Positions 14,680 to 21,842 of a stretch of 30,810 bases of DNA are shown here, piece after piece. Numbering within the stretch: position 1 is the stretch's first letter; every line of letters starts with the position of its first letter. This DNA is from a virus: positions 1-30,810 of IMG/VR virus record IMGVR_UViG_3300021246_000048. One strand, 5' to 3'. The notes beneath the pieces are model-generated. The model made no database searches. It was not told the DNA's origin and worked only from the letters and a program-made list of their open reading frames with translations. A program made the translations under genes and the position numbers.

Positions 14680-14850
14680 ATGAAAATCATAGATATTATG
14701 GCAGATAGAGATTATATAGAAGGTGTAGATTATTATCTAGAAGATGGTAGAGTTGTATTCACTTCAAAATATTTAACAGAACAAGGCAAATGTTGCAATA
14801 ATAATTGTATCAATTGTCCATATGGCAAAGATGTCATAGAACAAGAATAA
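14680..14850 (+). CDS. 56-aa Cys-cluster protein, DUF5522-like
   Basis: The translation runs MKIIDIMADRDYIEGVDYYL and so on, with GKCCNNNCINCPYG at residues 36-49. The pattern 'YY.E.G..VFT..Y....G.CC...C..CPYG' is that of DUF5522, a small protein family of bacteria with four invariant Cys and no known function. The four Cys (38, 39, 43, 46) could bind zinc or an iron-sulfur cluster (inference). Family length is usually 50-60 aa, so the copy is complete. It is the last gene before the terminator at 14880. Confidence 0.7.
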   Translation: MKIIDIMADRDYIEGVDYYLEDGRVVFTSKYLTEQGKCCNNNCINCPYGKDVIEQE

Positions 14851-14879
14851 ATTTTTTCTATTTTGTATTGTTTAAAATT

Positions 14880-14907
14880 CCCTAGGAGTATTCTCCTGGG
14901 GTTTTTT
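14880..14907 (+). terminator. Intrinsic terminator before recA
   Basis: A 9-bp stem (CCCTAGGAG with CTCCTGGGG, one T-G wobble), a TATT loop and six T. It closes the upstream operon 29 nt after the DUF5522-like gene. Confidence 0.88.
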
Positions 14908-15032
14908 ATCTCTAAAAATATTACAAATCATAGAAAGATAAACCCTAAGTTATGGGGTCTATCCTACCACAAAAGGTTAGGAAATAACAAAAAAAATTAG
15001 TATCTTTAAACAATAATTAAAACAATTAAACA
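14908..15032 (+). promoter_or_regulatory. recA leader with candidate promoter TATCTTTA
   Basis: This gene-free spacer holds a TATCTTTA box at 15001-15008, one base off TAnnTTTG and 24 nt before the recA ATG. A TTAG sits 20 bp upstream (14977-14980), resembling a poor TTTG -33 element. Just before that, TCCTACC and GGTTAGGA (14962-14982) can form an imperfect stem with one bulge, and ACCC/GGGT (around 14942-14957) another. I see no known riboswitch in it. Confidence 0.45.
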
Positions 15033-16115
15033 ATGGCAAAAAAGAAAGAAGAAAAGCAAGGTGTTGACTTAATCCTTGCTGAATTAGAGAAAAAGTATGG
15101 TATGGAGAGAGTTTCTCCTAACGAACTAACAATTGTAAACACAGGATCTTTACAATTAAACGAAGCTATGGGCACAGGTGGTACTGCACTTGGAAAGATT
15201 GTAGAAATCTTTGGTCCAGAGAGTAGTGGAAAATCTACAATTGTGCTACATCAAATTGCAGAATACCAAAAAGCTTTTCCAGAAAAGAGAGCAGCGTTAT
15301 TTGACTACGAGCATTCATTTGACAAAAAGTATGCAAGAGCATTAGGTGTTGATATAGATAAACTACTTATATATCAACCAGAAACACAAGAAGAAGGTTA
15401 TGATATGATCTTGGCTCTTATTGAGAAAGATATAACTTCTTGTATAGTTATAGACAGTCAATCAGCTGCAACACCAAAGGCAGTGTTACAAGGTGAAATG
15501 GGAGATGCTACAATTGGTCTTCAGGCTAGAATCAACAGCAAGTTTTGTATGAAGGTGAAGGGTATGTTAGATATACACAATTGTACATTATTTATCATTA
15601 GTCAATTAAGAGATGCTATTGGTTCTATGGGTGAACCTACAACCACTACAGGAGGAAAAGCTATTAAGTATTATGCTGATGTTAGATGGAAGGTATGGAA
15701 AATCAATGACAAAATCAATGAGCTTAACAAAACAACTGTAGACGTAATCAAAAACAAGTTAGCTTCTCCTTTTGGTCAAGCTAAGATTAATATTGTTTGG
15801 GGCCATGGCTTTGATAAGCTTGGAGAAATCATTGAATATGGTGTAGAATTTGACTTTATCAAAAAAGGAGGAGCATGGTTCACTTATAAAGAAGAGAAGT
15901 TTCAAGGAATGGATAAGATGAAAGACTATCTTGAAGAAAACTTTGAAGAACTATTAGAACTAGAAACTAAAGTGATAAATAAACTAAAGGGGATAGTAGA
16001 GGAAGAAGAAGAGGAAGATGATGTTGCACCCACACCAGAAACTCATGTTGAATTAGTAAATGAGAACATTAAAGAATTAGATGAACAATTAAAAAATTTA
16101 GCAAATGAATATTAA
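15033..16115 (+). CDS. recA: RecA recombinase
   Basis: This 360-aa RecA-type ATPase catalyses homologous pairing and strand exchange. Walker A is GPESSGKST (residues 61-69), the catalytic Glu is in FDYEHSFD (Glu93), Walker B is IVIDSQSA (138-145), and the L1-L2 region with the conserved Gln (SQLRDAIGSMGEP, then TTTTGGKAIKYYADVR) is intact. It resembles bacterial RecA more than T4 UvsX. The C-terminal tail has the acidic run EEEEEDD typical of RecA autoregulation. It follows its own candidate promoter and terminator-bounded leader. The exonuclease and SSB-like gene upstream would complete a recombination set. Confidence 0.93.
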   Translation: MAKKKEEKQGVDLILAELEKKYGMERVSPNELTIVNTGSLQLNEAMGTGGTALGKIVEIFGPESSGKSTIVLHQIAEYQKAFPEKRAALFDYEHSFDKKYARALGVDIDKLLIYQPETQEEGYDMILALIEKDITSCIVIDSQSAATPKAVLQGEMGDATIGLQARINSKFCMKVKGMLDIHNCTLFIISQLRDAIGSMGEPTTTTGGKAIKYYADVRWKVWKINDKINELNKTTVDVIKNKLASPFGQAKINIVWGHGFDKLGEIIEYGVEFDFIKKGGAWFTYKEEKFQGMDKMKDYLEENFEELLELETKVINKLKGIVEEEEEEDDVAPTPETHVELVNENIKELDEQLKNLANEY

Positions 16116-16524
16116 TGATTATCAACAGAAAGCAGCACGTACATGTGTTAAGATAGATGGTGCAATACTAGATGATCTTCACATGGTGTTAGGTATGCAA
16201 ACAGAAGCTGCAGAAATAGCTGATGTATATAAGAAGACAATTGCATATAAGAAACCTTTAGACTTTGTAAACATCAAAGAAGAGATAGGGGATATTATGT
16301 GGTATATAGCTAACTTATGTAATATGAATGGATGGGACTTAAGAGAAATTCTTGATGTGAACATTGCTAAACTAGAAGCACGTTATCCAGAGAAGTTTAC
16401 AGAAGAGAATGCTATTAATAGAAACCTTGAAAAGGAAAGAGAAATATTAGAGCAAACACCTACAGGTTTTAGAACTATCACTAGCCATGTAAAGTTTGCT
16501 ATAACAGATCAATCAAATACGTAA
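16105..16524 (+). CDS. MazG-like nucleotide pyrophosphohydrolase
   Basis: This 139-aa protein has the MazG/dUTPase-2-type all-alpha signature: EAAEIADVYKK (ExxE-type motif) followed by KEEIGDIMWYIANLC (ExxD motif), about 30 residues apart. These acidic residues bind Mg and hydrolyse NTPs or dNTPs to monophosphates and pyrophosphate. Phage MazG proteins are thought to adjust nucleotide pools or (p)ppGpp. It starts 11 bases inside the end of recA, so it is translated from the recA message. The C-terminal ~35 residues are family-variable. Confidence 0.82.
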   Translation: MNINDYQQKAARTCVKIDGAILDDLHMVLGMQTEAAEIADVYKKTIAYKKPLDFVNIKEEIGDIMWYIANLCNMNGWDLREILDVNIAKLEARYPEKFTEENAINRNLEKEREILEQTPTGFRTITSHVKFAITDQSNT

Positions 16525-16952
16525 TGAAGTGTAAAACATGTGGAAAGAATGCAAATTCTGAATATTGTTTTAAATGTAAGCCTAGAAAACCCTTATCATC
16601 TGGTAAGGGTTTAACTAGTAAAATGTCTGTTATTTCCAGCAAAAAGTCAAAATTTGACCATAATGATGGACATAACCAACAACCATCTGAAATGAAGCAG
16701 TTTTTTATGCGTTATTGGAGAGAGAACAAACAACATACTTGTGAGGCTTGTAGAGTGTGGTTAGGATCCACTCCTCTTACGTACATGTTTGATCATGTGC
16801 TAGAGAAATCAAAATACCCTCACCTAGCTTTTGAAGAAGAAAATATTATGTATCTTTGCTTACAATGTCATGATAAAAAGACAAGAGGTCATTATGATGA
16901 TATTATGAAAGAAAGAATAGCATATTTAAAAACCAAATTTAATTTATTATGA
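16524..16952 (+). CDS. HNH-like zinc-binding nuclease, second type
   Basis: This 142-aa protein has an N-terminal zinc knuckle pair (CKTCGK, CFKC), a basic Ser/Lys linker, then an HNH-like module. The module has CEACRVW (CxxC), the core FDHVLEKSKYP with Asp-His, an asparagine-bearing EENIMYL segment, and LQCHDKKTRGHYD. The layout suggests a compact DNA nuclease rather than a homing endonuclease, since no NUMOD or HTH module is present. It differs clearly from the HNH protein at 8827-9225. It overlaps MazG-like by one base and the next gene by four. Confidence 0.72.
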   Translation: MKCKTCGKNANSEYCFKCKPRKPLSSGKGLTSKMSVISSKKSKFDHNDGHNQQPSEMKQFFMRYWRENKQHTCEACRVWLGSTPLTYMFDHVLEKSKYPHLAFEEENIMYLCLQCHDKKTRGHYDDIMKERIAYLKTKFNLL

Positions 16953-17227
16953 GAAACCAATTTTTTTACACCAGAAAGGTGGAAGACAAAGAGTTTAGAG
17001 ACTCTTTTAACATTGATATGGTCATTAGAACTGTATCTATTGAATCAGGAGAGACTATTGTCTTATTAGATGATCTTCATGAACTAACTAAAGAAGTTCC
17101 AGAAATCAATCCTAAAACCAACAAAGTAACTAGACTTAAAAGAGTTACAGAGAATGTGCAATCAGAAATCTATCTTAACAAAGAAGATGCTGAAAGATTT
17201 TATAAACTAACAGAACACAAAGACTAA
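16949..17227 (+). CDS. 92-aa protein, unknown
   Basis: A soluble, charged protein with beta-strand-like first half (RTVSIESGETIVLLDDL) and a Lys/Asn-rich loop (KTNKVTRLKRVTENVQSE). It ends in a helix (EDAERFYKLTEHKD). No family is recognised. It overlaps the HNH gene by four bases and the GroES-like gene by one base, placing it in the recA operon. Confidence 0.65.
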   Translation: MRNQFFYTRKVEDKEFRDSFNIDMVIRTVSIESGETIVLLDDLHELTKEVPEINPKTNKVTRLKRVTENVQSEIYLNKEDAERFYKLTEHKD

Positions 17228-17508
17228 TGGGAAATTTAATTGGAAATAGAATATTCTTAGAACTACCTAAGAAAGAAGAAAGTAAACTTATTGTAGATGA
17301 AAATACAAAAGAAGCTTTAGAAAAAGAAATGTTAAAGAAAATGAATAAACTAACTATTCATAGTGTAGGTGATACAGTGACAGTTCTTAAAAAAGGAGAT
17401 GTTGTATTAGTGGATCCAGCAGTGTTACAAAGAGCACCACTAGTTCCTCTATCAGAAGAAGAAACAGTTATGTTAGTTTCTCCTTTTGATGTTATATATA
17501 AATGGTAA
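17227..17508 (+). CDS. GroES-like co-chaperonin candidate
   Basis: This 93-aa protein has the size and strand order of GroES. Near the N-terminus, NRIFLELPKKEESKLIVDENT corresponds to the first strands and the start of the mobile loop. HSVGDTVTVLKKGDVVLVDP corresponds to the GxGDxVxxGDxV core, and VMLVSPFDVIYKW to the closing strand (family: ILREDDILA). GroES caps GroEL and aids folding; T4 encodes its own (gp31) to fold its capsid protein. Sequence identity is low, so this is a moderately sure fold call. It lies just before the glycan cassette. Confidence 0.6.
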   Translation: MGNLIGNRIFLELPKKEESKLIVDENTKEALEKEMLKKMNKLTIHSVGDTVTVLKKGDVVLVDPAVLQRAPLVPLSEEETVMLVSPFDVIYKW

Positions 17509-17509
17509 C

Positions 17510-18271
17510 ATGGAACAAAAAAAAGTAGGTATTGTAATTCTTGCAACCAATGCATATTTTGTATTAGGTGTGAATTTTATGAGAAAGTTTTTGCATCATT
17601 ATAAAGGTGATGCAAAAATTACTTTTTACTTCTTCTCAGATGAAGATCCTTCTGCATATATATCAGAAGATGCAAATGTTGAATACCATCCTGCTCAACA
17701 TAACAATTGGGTAGATGCTACAAATGATAAATTTAGAAACATAATAAATCTTGCAGATTGCGATAGTGATTATCTCTACTATTTTGATGCAGATACTAAT
17801 GTATCTAAAGACTTCACTGAAGAATGGTTCATTGGAGATTTGGTAGGTGGAGAACACTTTGGTAATAAAGGTTGGTTAGCTAATGGAGCTGGTTTTGATA
17901 AAAATCCTAAGTCTAAAGCTTATGTACCAGCAGACACTAACTTACCTTGCACATATCATTATGGTGCATTCTTTGGTGGCAAGAAAGAAAAGGTGATAGA
18001 CTTTTGTAAGACACTTAGAGAATGGCAATTGGAAGATAAAAAAATTCCTTATGAGCCAGGAGTGAACGATGAAAGTTATATCAATGCTTATTTTCATTAT
18101 AATCCTCCTATGACAGTGTCATGTGCAAATTTTGCTTTTGATATTAGCCATAAAGGTGGAATAGGTGAAACTAGAAACACTAAATTAAACGTTTCTCATC
18201 TCAAAGAAGAAATGCTTAAACATAAAAATGATGTCTATAATATAAATGGAGGTAAAGTATGTCTAATTTAA
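17510..18271 (+). CDS. GT6-family (ABO-type) glycosyltransferase
   Basis: This 253-aa protein matches GT6, the family of mammalian ABO and alpha-1,3-galactosyltransferases and some bacterial and phage enzymes. The metal-binding DxD is FDADTNV (residues 93-95), and HYGAFFGGKKEKVIDF (150-165) is the family's YxGxFFGG motif. NDESYINAYF (186-195) matches HDESHLNKYF, which carries a key catalytic Glu. It transfers a sugar from a nucleotide sugar, retaining anomeric configuration. The start at 17510 directly follows the upstream stop; a TTG or ATG slightly upstream would overlap and is less likely. The downstream acyltransferase overlaps by 13 bases. Likely substrates are host surface glycans or phage virion sugars (inference). 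Confidence 0.85.
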   Translation: MEQKKVGIVILATNAYFVLGVNFMRKFLHHYKGDAKITFYFFSDEDPSAYISEDANVEYHPAQHNNWVDATNDKFRNIINLADCDSDYLYYFDADTNVSKDFTEEWFIGDLVGGEHFGNKGWLANGAGFDKNPKSKAYVPADTNLPCTYHYGAFFGGKKEKVIDFCKTLREWQLEDKKIPYEPGVNDESYINAYFHYNPPMTVSCANFAFDISHKGGIGETRNTKLNVSHLKEEMLKHKNDVYNINGGKVCLI

Positions 18272-18744
18272 TTCATCCCACAGCTGTTATTGGTTCAAAT
18301 GTCATTATAGAAGATGATGTTTATATAGGTCCTTATTGTATAATAGGAATGCCTCCTGAATGGAAAGGTAAAGAAGATCAAGATTTTGGTGTATTAATCA
18401 AAAGAGGAAGTAGAATTACTGGAATGGTAACTATTGATTCAGGTGCTGAAAAACAAACAGTAATTGGTGAAAATTGTTATCTTATGAAACATTCTCATGT
18501 TGGTCATGATGCACAACTTAAAGACAATGTAACATTAAGTTGTGGTGCAAAAATAGGTGGTCATAGTATTATTGGTGAAAAAACTAATATAGGATTAAAT
18601 GCAGTTATACATCAGAAAGTAACAGTACCTGAAGGTTGTATGATAGGAGCATCTGCTTTTGTAGGTAAGAAATCTGTTCTTAAACCATTTTATAAATATG
18701 CTGGAGTTCCAGTTAAAGAACTAGGCCCAAATGAAAGACGTTAG
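18259..18744 (+). CDS. LpxA-like left-handed beta-helix acyltransferase
   Basis: This 161-aa protein is made of hexapeptide repeats ([LIV]-G-x-x repeats: VIGSNVIIEDDVYIGPYCIIG and later copies), folding as a left-handed beta-helix trimer. MKHSHVGHDAQLKDNV (residues 76-91) corresponds to the LpxA segment with the catalytic His (AHIAHDC in E. coli), with His80 and His83 kept. It is shorter than LpxA (about 260 aa), lacking the C-terminal helical domain. It is probably an O- or N-acetyltransferase of a nucleotide sugar or glycan. It sits between two glycosyltransferases, with overlaps of 13 and 14 bases, so the three form a cassette. Confidence 0.78.
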   Translation: MSNLIHPTAVIGSNVIIEDDVYIGPYCIIGMPPEWKGKEDQDFGVLIKRGSRITGMVTIDSGAEKQTVIGENCYLMKHSHVGHDAQLKDNVTLSCGAKIGGHSIIGEKTNIGLNAVIHQKVTVPEGCMIGASAFVGKKSVLKPFYKYAGVPVKELGPNERR

Positions 18745-19369
18745 AATAACCATAAGTATTCCATGTTATGGTAGACCTGAAAGAACTAAGAGATCTATTC
18801 AGTGTATACTTGATCAAGATATGAATGGATGGGAAGCATTTATAATGGGAGACGCATGTCCTGATTTTCAAAAACTAATAGATAGTGGTTATCTACAATC
18901 TATAAAAGAAGAACAAGAAAAGAAAGGAAACATAATTCATTATTTTAATGCTGAAACCAATGGTGGAGGATGTGGATATAAACTAACTAATTATGCTATT
19001 GAAAATGCTACAGGTAAATATTTAGTATTTTTTGCTAATGATGATATAATCTTACCTAATCATTTTAGTCATTATCTATCTGAAATAGAGAATACAAAAT
19101 ACGATTTAGTTTATTACAATTCAAACCTTGCTCCATTAAATGCTGATAGAGATACTATAATGCAAATATCTTGTATAGGTCATTGTGATATTATTATAAA
19201 AACTGAATTGATTAAACAATTAAAACCTCACAGTGAAAGATATACACACGATTGGGATTTTATATATGAAGCAGCATTATATGGTAATTATAAAAAAGCT
19301 AATTCTAAACTAGCCACATATCGTGTAATGAGATTGGGCAGTCAACCAAAAATTGAAGACATTGATTAA
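18731..19369 (+). CDS. GT2-type (GT-A) glycosyltransferase
   Basis: This 212-aa GT-A enzyme has the family start ITISIPCYGRPERTKRSIQ (residues 5-23) and a nucleotide-binding MGDACPD motif near residue 42. The metal-binding NDD is in FFANDDIILP (residues about 97-106). The family adds sugars from UDP- or GDP-sugars to glycans. It is short: only the GT-A core is present, with no membrane segment or C-terminal domain. With the GT6 and LpxA-like genes it likely builds a modified glycan. A strong two-way terminator follows. Confidence 0.82.
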   Translation: MKDVRITISIPCYGRPERTKRSIQCILDQDMNGWEAFIMGDACPDFQKLIDSGYLQSIKEEQEKKGNIIHYFNAETNGGGCGYKLTNYAIENATGKYLVFFANDDIILPNHFSHYLSEIENTKYDLVYYNSNLAPLNADRDTIMQISCIGHCDIIIKTELIKQLKPHSERYTHDWDFIYEAALYGNYKKANSKLATYRVMRLGSQPKIEDID

Positions 19370-19372
19370 ATC

Positions 19373-19404
19373 AAAAAAGCCTTTCCATTACAGAAAGGCT
19401 TTTT
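19373..19404 (+). terminator. Bidirectional terminator between convergent blocks
   Basis: GCCTTTC and GAAAGGC form a perfect stem around a 7-nt loop, with six A on the left and five T on the right. It therefore can terminate both the plus-strand glycan operon and the minus-strand late operon, and it marks the strand switch. Confidence 0.88.
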
Positions 19405-19436
19405 CTTTAGAAAAAAAGAAAGAAAAACAAAGAATA

Positions 19437-19613
19437 TTATTTTGACAATCTCTTTTGCTTCATAGGAAGCATAGGAGATTTACGTTGTGATTTTGTATCA
19501 GATTCTTTCATCCACATAGGATTCTTTTTGCTAGGGATAGCAACTTTAGGAGCCATTCTTGGTGCTCCACTCTTCTTAGCTTTACCAGCTGTCATGGATT
19601 TACTTGCAGCCAT
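19437..19613 (-). CDS. 58-aa lysine-rich protein, unknown
   Basis: The frame starts at an ATG on the minus strand (19613) and runs to 19437; the translation begins MAASKSMTAGKAKKSGAPRM and ends MLPMKQKRLSK. It is very rich in Lys, Ser, Met and Pro. It is the last gene of the minus-strand block before the terminator and overlaps its upstream neighbour by 14 bases. It belongs to the cluster of basic proteins that follows. It is probably DNA- or RNA-binding or a virion component; no family is recognised. Confidence 0.6.
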   Translation of the reverse strand: MAASKSMTAGKAKKSGAPRMAPKVAIPSKKNPMWMKESDTKSQRKSPMLPMKQKRLSK

Positions 19614-20124
19614 AACGACATTTTTTCATTGAAGCTCCAGACTTAGCTTTATTAAGATTACCAATGTTTTTTGATACACTGTTCTTTTTAGGAACACTAG
19701 TTCCAGTTTTAGCTTTTTTTGTAGCAGCTGTAATAATATCAGCTCTTGTTACACCTGGGTTTTTATCAAATCCAGCTTTAACAGATTTCATTCCTAATGA
19801 TGTTCCATTTTTAGCTTTACTGATAGTTTTTCCAGATTTAGATTTAGGATAGTTTTTATTAGTTTTAGGATCTAACATTTTTTTATATTTAGGAGAATCC
19901 ATTAAATATTGAAAATCTTGAGGATGTTTCCTAACATCTTCATCAGAAATTATAACACCAAATGCACGACCCTTATTTTTTTTTTCTAATCTTATATCTT
20001 CTGGAGTTTTTTTAAATCCAGATGATTTAGGTTTTTTAGTAGTTTCTGTAGTGGTAGTCATCGATCCACCCATTGCATATTTTTTTGGAGCTTTTTTAGC
20101 TACCATTTTTTTCATTGTTGCCAT
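19600..20124 (-). CDS. Lysine-rich basic protein, likely virion or DNA-binding
   Basis: This 174-aa protein starts at the ATG of MATMKKMVAKKAPKKYAMGG. An upstream in-frame ATG (20235) would overlap the neighbouring gene by about 90 bases and is unlikely. It is rich in Lys, Thr and Gly. The stretch KNGTSLGMKSVKAGFDKN, followed by a helical VTRADIITAATKKA, resembles a stretch in the 21843-22352 protein (NGGSLTGLKASNKRVGPVDP then AYTAVQKKA). These proteins may share a basic fold used in packaging or capsid interior. The C-terminus has a KKCRYGCK cysteine pair. Confidence 0.6.
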   Translation of the reverse strand: MATMKKMVAKKAPKKYAMGGSMTTTTETTKKPKSSGFKKTPEDIRLEKKNKGRAFGVIISDEDVRKHPQDFQYLMDSPKYKKMLDPKTNKNYPKSKSGKTISKAKNGTSLGMKSVKAGFDKNPGVTRADIITAATKKAKTGTSVPKKNSVSKNIGNLNKAKSGASMKKCRYGCK

Positions 20125-20143
20125 GATATATGTTTTTAATTGT

Positions 20144-20413
20144 TTAACAATTCCACTTGCGAAGTGCAAGAGTTTTTCTTGTAGGTTCTCCATTAGGTTT
20201 CTTAGCAGGACCTTTAACTCCTGACATTCTAGCACAGAATGATTTTCTTCTATTAGCTGCTTTACTTCCAGGTTTTAACTTAGAAGGTTTTGTTGTAACA
20301 GCAGTTTTAAGTTTGCTTCCAGGATTAGCTTTTCTATATGAAGCCACTCCTTTAGCGTTGAGACCACCAGAAGGATTCTTTCCTTCTTTTCTTTGCCATG
20401 CTGGTGTTGCCAT
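20144..20413 (-). CDS. DUF6321-like small basic protein
   Basis: This 89-aa protein closely fits the DUF6321 pattern: WQRKEGKNPSGGLNAKGVASY at the start, a Lys/Pro/Ala-rich middle, RRKSFCARMSGVKGPAK, and the LALRKWNC end with a terminal Cys. DUF6321 proteins occur in marine and freshwater phages near structural genes; I know of no proven function. The high Lys/Arg and the conserved Cys positions suggest nucleic-acid binding (inference). It ends 19 bases before the next gene in this transcript. Confidence 0.8.
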   Translation of the reverse strand: MATPAWQRKEGKNPSGGLNAKGVASYRKANPGSKLKTAVTTKPSKLKPGSKAANRRKSFCARMSGVKGPAKKPNGEPTRKTLALRKWNC

Positions 20414-20425
20414 TATTTCTTAGAT

Positions 20426-21049
20426 TTAAATGTTTATATTTTTCCAAGTCTTTCCTCTATGAATATCTTTTATAGAGTAGTAACTAAGTTCAAGTTTATC
20501 TGCTACCTGTTTAGGAAGAAGACCACTTGCTAATTGTTTTTTAATTTCAATTACTTGTTCTTCTGTAAGCTTGGCCATTTTGTGAGAAGCTCCACTTTTC
20601 CAATTCTTTGATAAATTTTCTAAATGTTTACTTCTATAGTCATCATCTTTCCAATTTTCTTTTTGGGATATAGATTTTTTAAGTCTGACTTCTTCTGTTC
20701 TTTTGATTCCAAGATTACTTCCAGCAATTTTAGCAATGTTATAAGTAGGATTTAAACTATCTATATAACTTTGCTCAGTCTTTAGTATTTCTTCAGTAGA
20801 ACATTCACATAAAATTTCAAATGTAAAGTTATCTTCTCCATGTTTATTAACTGCTCTAATTAGTTTTACACAAGTATTTCTAACAGAACGTATATCATGA
20901 ATATGAGTATAATATCTTTTTATCAAATTGTTTGTACTTCCTATGTAGAATTTACCATCAATCTGATTAGTAATTTTATAAACAACTCCTCCTTTCTTTT
21001 TTTGAGAAAAGTATTTTTGTTTATGTTCATTACTAATATCTAATATCAT
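20426..21049 (-). CDS. GIY-YIG homing endonuclease
   Basis: This 207-aa protein has an N-terminal GIY-YIG nuclease domain: VVYKITNQ and KFYIGSTNNLIKRYYTH (residues 22-50, with Arg45), then the family Glu in TEEILKTEQSYIDSLNPTYN. A basic linker (KKSISQKENWKDDDY) resembles NUMOD repeats, and the last ~40 residues (QVIEIKKQLASGLLPKQVAD, then YYSIKDIHRG) form an HTH DNA-binding end. It is a free-standing mobile endonuclease of the Seg type. Its start overlaps the stop of the upstream small basic gene by four bases, and it is followed by the DUF6321-like gene. Confidence 0.87.
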   Translation of the reverse strand: MILDISNEHKQKYFSQKKKGGVVYKITNQIDGKFYIGSTNNLIKRYYTHIHDIRSVRNTCVKLIRAVNKHGEDNFTFEILCECSTEEILKTEQSYIDSLNPTYNIAKIAGSNLGIKRTEEVRLKKSISQKENWKDDDYRSKHLENLSKNWKSGASHKMAKLTEEQVIEIKKQLASGLLPKQVADKLELSYYSIKDIHRGKTWKNINI

Positions 21050-21285
21050 TTTCCTTTAGATTTTATTTTTTTCTCCTGAGTTAACATTGCTTTGGTAGGA
21101 GATTTAGGCTTTGCACCAGTCTTTTTGTTTTGAGCAGCTTTGCTTCTCAAATTATCCCATAACCCTCTTCTTGACATAGAACCATCAGCACGTTTGATCA
21201 TGCCTCCAGCTTTCAATGTACTTCCTTTAAAGGGGCCCTTCTTCTTAATAAGAGGACCATTAGGAACTTTAGTTATTTTAGCCAT
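21046..21285 (-). CDS. 79-aa lysine-rich protein, unknown
   Basis: The translation begins MAKITKVPNGPLIKKKGPFK and includes GGMIKRADGSMSRRGLWDNLRSKAA. It is strongly basic, with Gly and Pro, and has no membrane segment. It is one of the five basic small proteins in this block and probably contacts nucleic acid or packages with it. It lies three bases from the 183-aa basic gene and overlaps the GIY-YIG gene by four bases. Confidence 0.65.
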   Translation of the reverse strand: MAKITKVPNGPLIKKKGPFKGSTLKAGGMIKRADGSMSRRGLWDNLRSKAAQNKKTGAKPKSPTKAMLTQEKKIKSKGK

Positions 21286-21287
21286 GA

Positions 21288-21839
21288 TTATTTCTTCTTA
21301 TTAGATTTAGCAATCTTCTTAAATGTTTTTGCAAGGGTACGAGCTTTGCCTGTACAACCAGGTTTAGTGATTGGTGTACATTTACCTTCAGTTCCTCTAC
21401 GTTTTATAGAAGCTGCAGCTTTCTGCATCCATTTACCATCTTTAGCTTTTGTTACTTTACCACCATTTTTTAATGCTGGTTTGTATTTAGGATTTTTAAT
21501 AGACTCTTTTGCTTTTTTACTATAAACAGTTGATAAACTATCTTTTGTCTTTGCTTCTTTATTTGCAAATTTAGAAAGATCCTGACTTCTTTCAGGTGTT
21601 CTGCCCATTGCATCACCCATTTGTTGTTCATACCTAAAATCAAAAGAAGCTTGTTTAAGCTTTTTAGATTCATTTTTATAATCTGTAGATTGTTTATTAT
21701 ATGAATTTGTAATAGCTTTATTTTTATTAGCTACAGTAGTTCTTTCAGCTTTAATATCTTTAGCTACATTTCTCTTAGGACCTGTAGAAGTTTTATCTTT
21801 TACTGTAGTACCAGATTGAGCTTTTTTAATAGCTTTCAT
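21288..21839 (-). CDS. 183-aa lysine-rich protein with conserved-looking C-terminal motif
   Basis: It begins MKAIKKAQSGTTVKDKTSTG. Around residues 125-185 it reads LKNGGKVTKAKDGKWMQ, IKRRGTEGKCTPITKPGCTG and LAKTFKKIAK. The CTPxTKPxCTxxxxxLAxxFKK pattern resembles a short motif I associate with phage proteins of unknown function. Two Cys, many Lys and an unstructured-looking Asn/Lys/Thr middle fit an internal virion or DNA-associated protein. It stands four bases from the upstream basic gene. The motif likeness is from memory and should be searched. Confidence 0.6.
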   Translation of the reverse strand: MKAIKKAQSGTTVKDKTSTGPKRNVAKDIKAERTTVANKNKAITNSYNKQSTDYKNESKKLKQASFDFRYEQQMGDAMGRTPERSQDLSKFANKEAKTKDSLSTVYSKKAKESIKNPKYKPALKNGGKVTKAKDGKWMQKAAASIKRRGTEGKCTPITKPGCTGKARTLAKTFKKIAKSNKKK

Positions 21840-21842
21840 GAC

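Noticed and set aside
14962-14982. Possible riboswitch in the recA leader
   Set aside because: The stem is imperfect and none of the known conserved riboswitch cores is visible. It also lies upstream of the candidate -7 box, so it would not be in the recA message.
16988-17008. AAAGAGT/ACTCTTT hairpin with T run inside the 92-aa gene after the HNH gene
   Set aside because: The stem is AT-rich, only 7 bp and weak. Such hairpins are common by chance here, so it is not listed as a terminator.
20124-20235. Upstream start for the 19600-20124 gene
   Set aside because: The extension would overlap the DUF6321-like gene by about 90 bases. The MATMKK start fits its neighbours better.
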